Source of the DNA: Nanohaloarchaea archaeon SW_7_43_1 | GTDB lineage: Archaea; Nanohalarchaeota; Nanosalinia; Nanosalinales; Nanosalinaceae | Direction: 5' to 3' | DNA length: 64,000 nt | NCBI GenBank assembly: GCA_003009795.1 | Contig: PXPE01000001.1 | Span: 124,001-188,000, forward strand | Part shown: positions 62,710 to 64,000 of the stretch, piece after piece | How the letters are laid out: every line of letters starts with the position of its first letter | Numbering within the stretch: position 1 is the stretch's first letter | The notes under the pieces: generated by a model | Databases searched by the model: none | Seen by the model: only the letters and a program-made list of their open reading frames with translations | What the model was told of the DNA's origin: nothing | Program-made: the position numbers and the translations under genes

Positions 62710-63636
62710 ATGCAAAGTAATACTACGGTTTTAACTTTGTTGTTTCTGACAGTTTTGGCCTCCGGATGCATGCACTCACCACCAGGAACTGTCACTGAAG
62801 GACCGGAGTCTGTTGATATACAGAGCATACAGGTTACACCTAGTGAGATCTATGAGGGGCAAAACGCTAGAGCTTCTTTAACAGCTTTTAACGCCGGTAA
62901 TATAGAGGCTGAGGTTACACTTGGAAAAAATGGTGAAAAAATGCTTACAGATTACTGTCCTGACATATTCGAGAATAAAGAGGAAAGATTTTCAGCTTCT
63001 ACCTCGAGAGTAGCAGAGACAAGACAAGGCAAAGAAGCTTCTTACAATCTGAAACCCGGCGACAAAATTAATGTAAGATGGTTTCTACAGCAACAAGGCA
63101 ATGTTCCGTTGATCGGGAAAAGATGTCAGATGTCGTTTTCAGTTCCGTTCAGTTACAGTGTTGAAGCCTATAGACAAGTCCAGATTAAACAGGATAGATC
63201 GGTGGAAGGATCACCTAATCTTGGATCAGAGTCTTCCAGCGGACCTCTAACATTGGCTATGGAAACCTTGCCCGGTTCTACAGGCCGTTCCAATACTTAT
63301 ATTGCAGAGGAGACCGGCGATGAAAGAATACAGTTACTGGTTCAGATGATAAACGAGGAACCACAGGAAGAATACAGGAAAGGTGTAGTCGAAATAAATA
63401 AGGAATCTTTCTCTATAGGCGCTACAGACCCCCTAGATGTTGATAGGGATGATTGTAAGTTCCCAGACGCAGATTTCCGTATGTACCAAGGGAAGAGCGT
63501 GGTCATACAATGCGATATCCCGGTGCCGCAGAATTTTGAAGAGCCTTCTGTGCTTTCAGATATTACCGCGAGTATAGATTATAATTACATTAAGGATGGA
63601 GGAACAAGAACAGTAAAGGTGGAGACCCGTGGATAA
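62710..63636 (+). CDS. Lipoprotein with two beta-sandwich-like domains
   Basis: This 308-residue protein has a signal peptide ending in the lipobox LASGC (Cys at about residue 20). Two beta-rich modules follow, each with a cysteine pair. The segment FSVPFSYSVEAYRQVQIKQD parallels a piece of the 978-residue protein, and the second half has RDDCKFPDADFRMYQGKSVV. It overlaps the next lipoprotein by 8 bases. It probably belongs to the same surface complex as the two upstream genes. Confidence 0.68.
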   Translation: MQSNTTVLTLLFLTVLASGCMHSPPGTVTEGPESVDIQSIQVTPSEIYEGQNARASLTAFNAGNIEAEVTLGKNGEKMLTDYCPDIFENKEERFSASTSRVAETRQGKEASYNLKPGDKINVRWFLQQQGNVPLIGKRCQMSFSVPFSYSVEAYRQVQIKQDRSVEGSPNLGSESSSGPLTLAMETLPGSTGRSNTYIAEETGDERIQLLVQMINEEPQEEYRKGVVEINKESFSIGATDPLDVDRDDCKFPDADFRMYQGKSVVIQCDIPVPQNFEEPSVLSDITASIDYNYIKDGGTRTVKVETRG

Positions 63637-64000
63637 CAAAATAATGATTCTAGCAGCGGTAGTTACTGTATCCGGCTGTACACATATGACCGGACCTTTA
63701 ACGCCTCCTAGTGGTCCTTCAGGTTCAGGCTTACAAGTTGAGACCCTTGATATCTCAGACGGTACTGTGAGCTCTGGTCAGACAGCATTAATCACTTTAG
63801 AGCTCAAAAACTATCACAGACAGGAGATAAACATAGATGATATATCACTGTACAATACAGGTATACTGGAGACAGAAAAACAAGGATGTAACCCTCCTCC
63901 CGCCCGTCTTGAGACAGCTAGAAAAGATTACATCCCGGAGATGCGGTGTCGTTGGACATTACAGGTACCTGAAGAAGAGGTCGAAAATTTTAACTCTAAG
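63629..64000 (+). CDS. Lipoprotein, partial (C-terminus beyond window)
   Basis: The frame is open to the window end for 124 codons. From GTG 63629 or ATG 63644 it has a short hydrophobic stretch ending VTVSGC, a lipobox. The sequence then reads LQVETLDISDGTVSSGQTAL and later GCNPPPARLETARKDYIPE, similar in style to the preceding lipoprotein (PSEIYEGQNA, CPDIF). It is likely a paralogue and a third or fourth subunit of the surface operon. Confidence 0.62.
   Translation, partial: MDNKIMILAAVVTVSGCTHMTGPLTPPSGPSGSGLQVETLDISDGTVSSGQTALITLELKNYHRQEINIDDISLYNTGILETEKQGCNPPPARLETARKDYIPEMRCRWTLQVPEEEVENFNSK

Overview
The window looks like chromosomal DNA of a DPANN archaeon, most likely a nanohaloarchaeon. 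It encodes archaeal DNA polymerase D (both subunits), Orc1/Cdc6, AglB/STT3, an Alg7-type transferase, SecD/SecF without bacterial features, pelota and archaeal NAC. Genes are tightly packed with ATGA-type overlaps, many starts look leaderless with a TATA box about 25 bases upstream, and the proteins are acidic, as expected for a salt-in halophile. The phylum assignment is inference; no 16S rRNA is present.

Replication block (1-6.5 kb): polD large subunit (cut by the window start), polD small subunit and orc1/cdc6 read leftward away from a roughly 700-base AT-rich intergenic region. That region carries five ORB-like Orc1-binding elements in two orientations and is very probably a replication origin. 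A RHH/RelE toxin-antitoxin pair flanks it. A 15-base palindrome, TATAACGGCGTTATA, occurs in the origin and then three more times without mismatch within 6 kb, inside genes and in different reading frames. It resembles a centromere-like (parS-type) or chromosome-organising site family.

Surface-glycan region (6.6-26 kb): a split propeller/C25-peptidase-like surface protein, then six glycosyltransferase genes (one broken by a frameshift), six alkaline-phosphatase-superfamily enzymes including a duplicated two-gene module, two HPr-kinase-like P-loop proteins and a Wzx-like flippase. Together they suggest assembly, modification and export of a surface glycan with phosphate or sulfate groups.

Accessory island (26-34 kb): a vapB pseudogene, VapBC, an AbiE pair and a Doc toxin. 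With them are a formyltransferase, DUF2061, another phosphatase-superfamily enzyme, a PAPS-reductase/CysD-like protein and a free-standing LAGLIDADG endonuclease. Two RHH proteins, the PAPS-reductase-like protein and the distant sulfatase share a C-terminal LGY(L/M) tail.

Sugar nucleotide and N-glycosylation (34-43 kb): GtrA-like protein, two sugar epimerases, a RHH-nucleotidyltransferase fusion, MBL-fold and cupin proteins, Alg7-like and AglB. Housekeeping (43-52.3 kb): SecF/SecD, NAC, TctA/DUF112 and AI-2E-type membrane proteins, a lamin-tail surface protein, a DUF123 GIY-YIG protein, Ogg, MazG-like, a ubiquitin-like GG-tailed protein, PRC-barrel and tRNA-Ser(GCT).

Envelope region (52.4-64 kb): coiled-coil and membrane proteins, an HtrA-like protease, pelota, then a 381-residue anchored protein, a 978-residue cysteine-containing membrane protein and two lipoproteins. 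These may form a previously undescribed surface complex.
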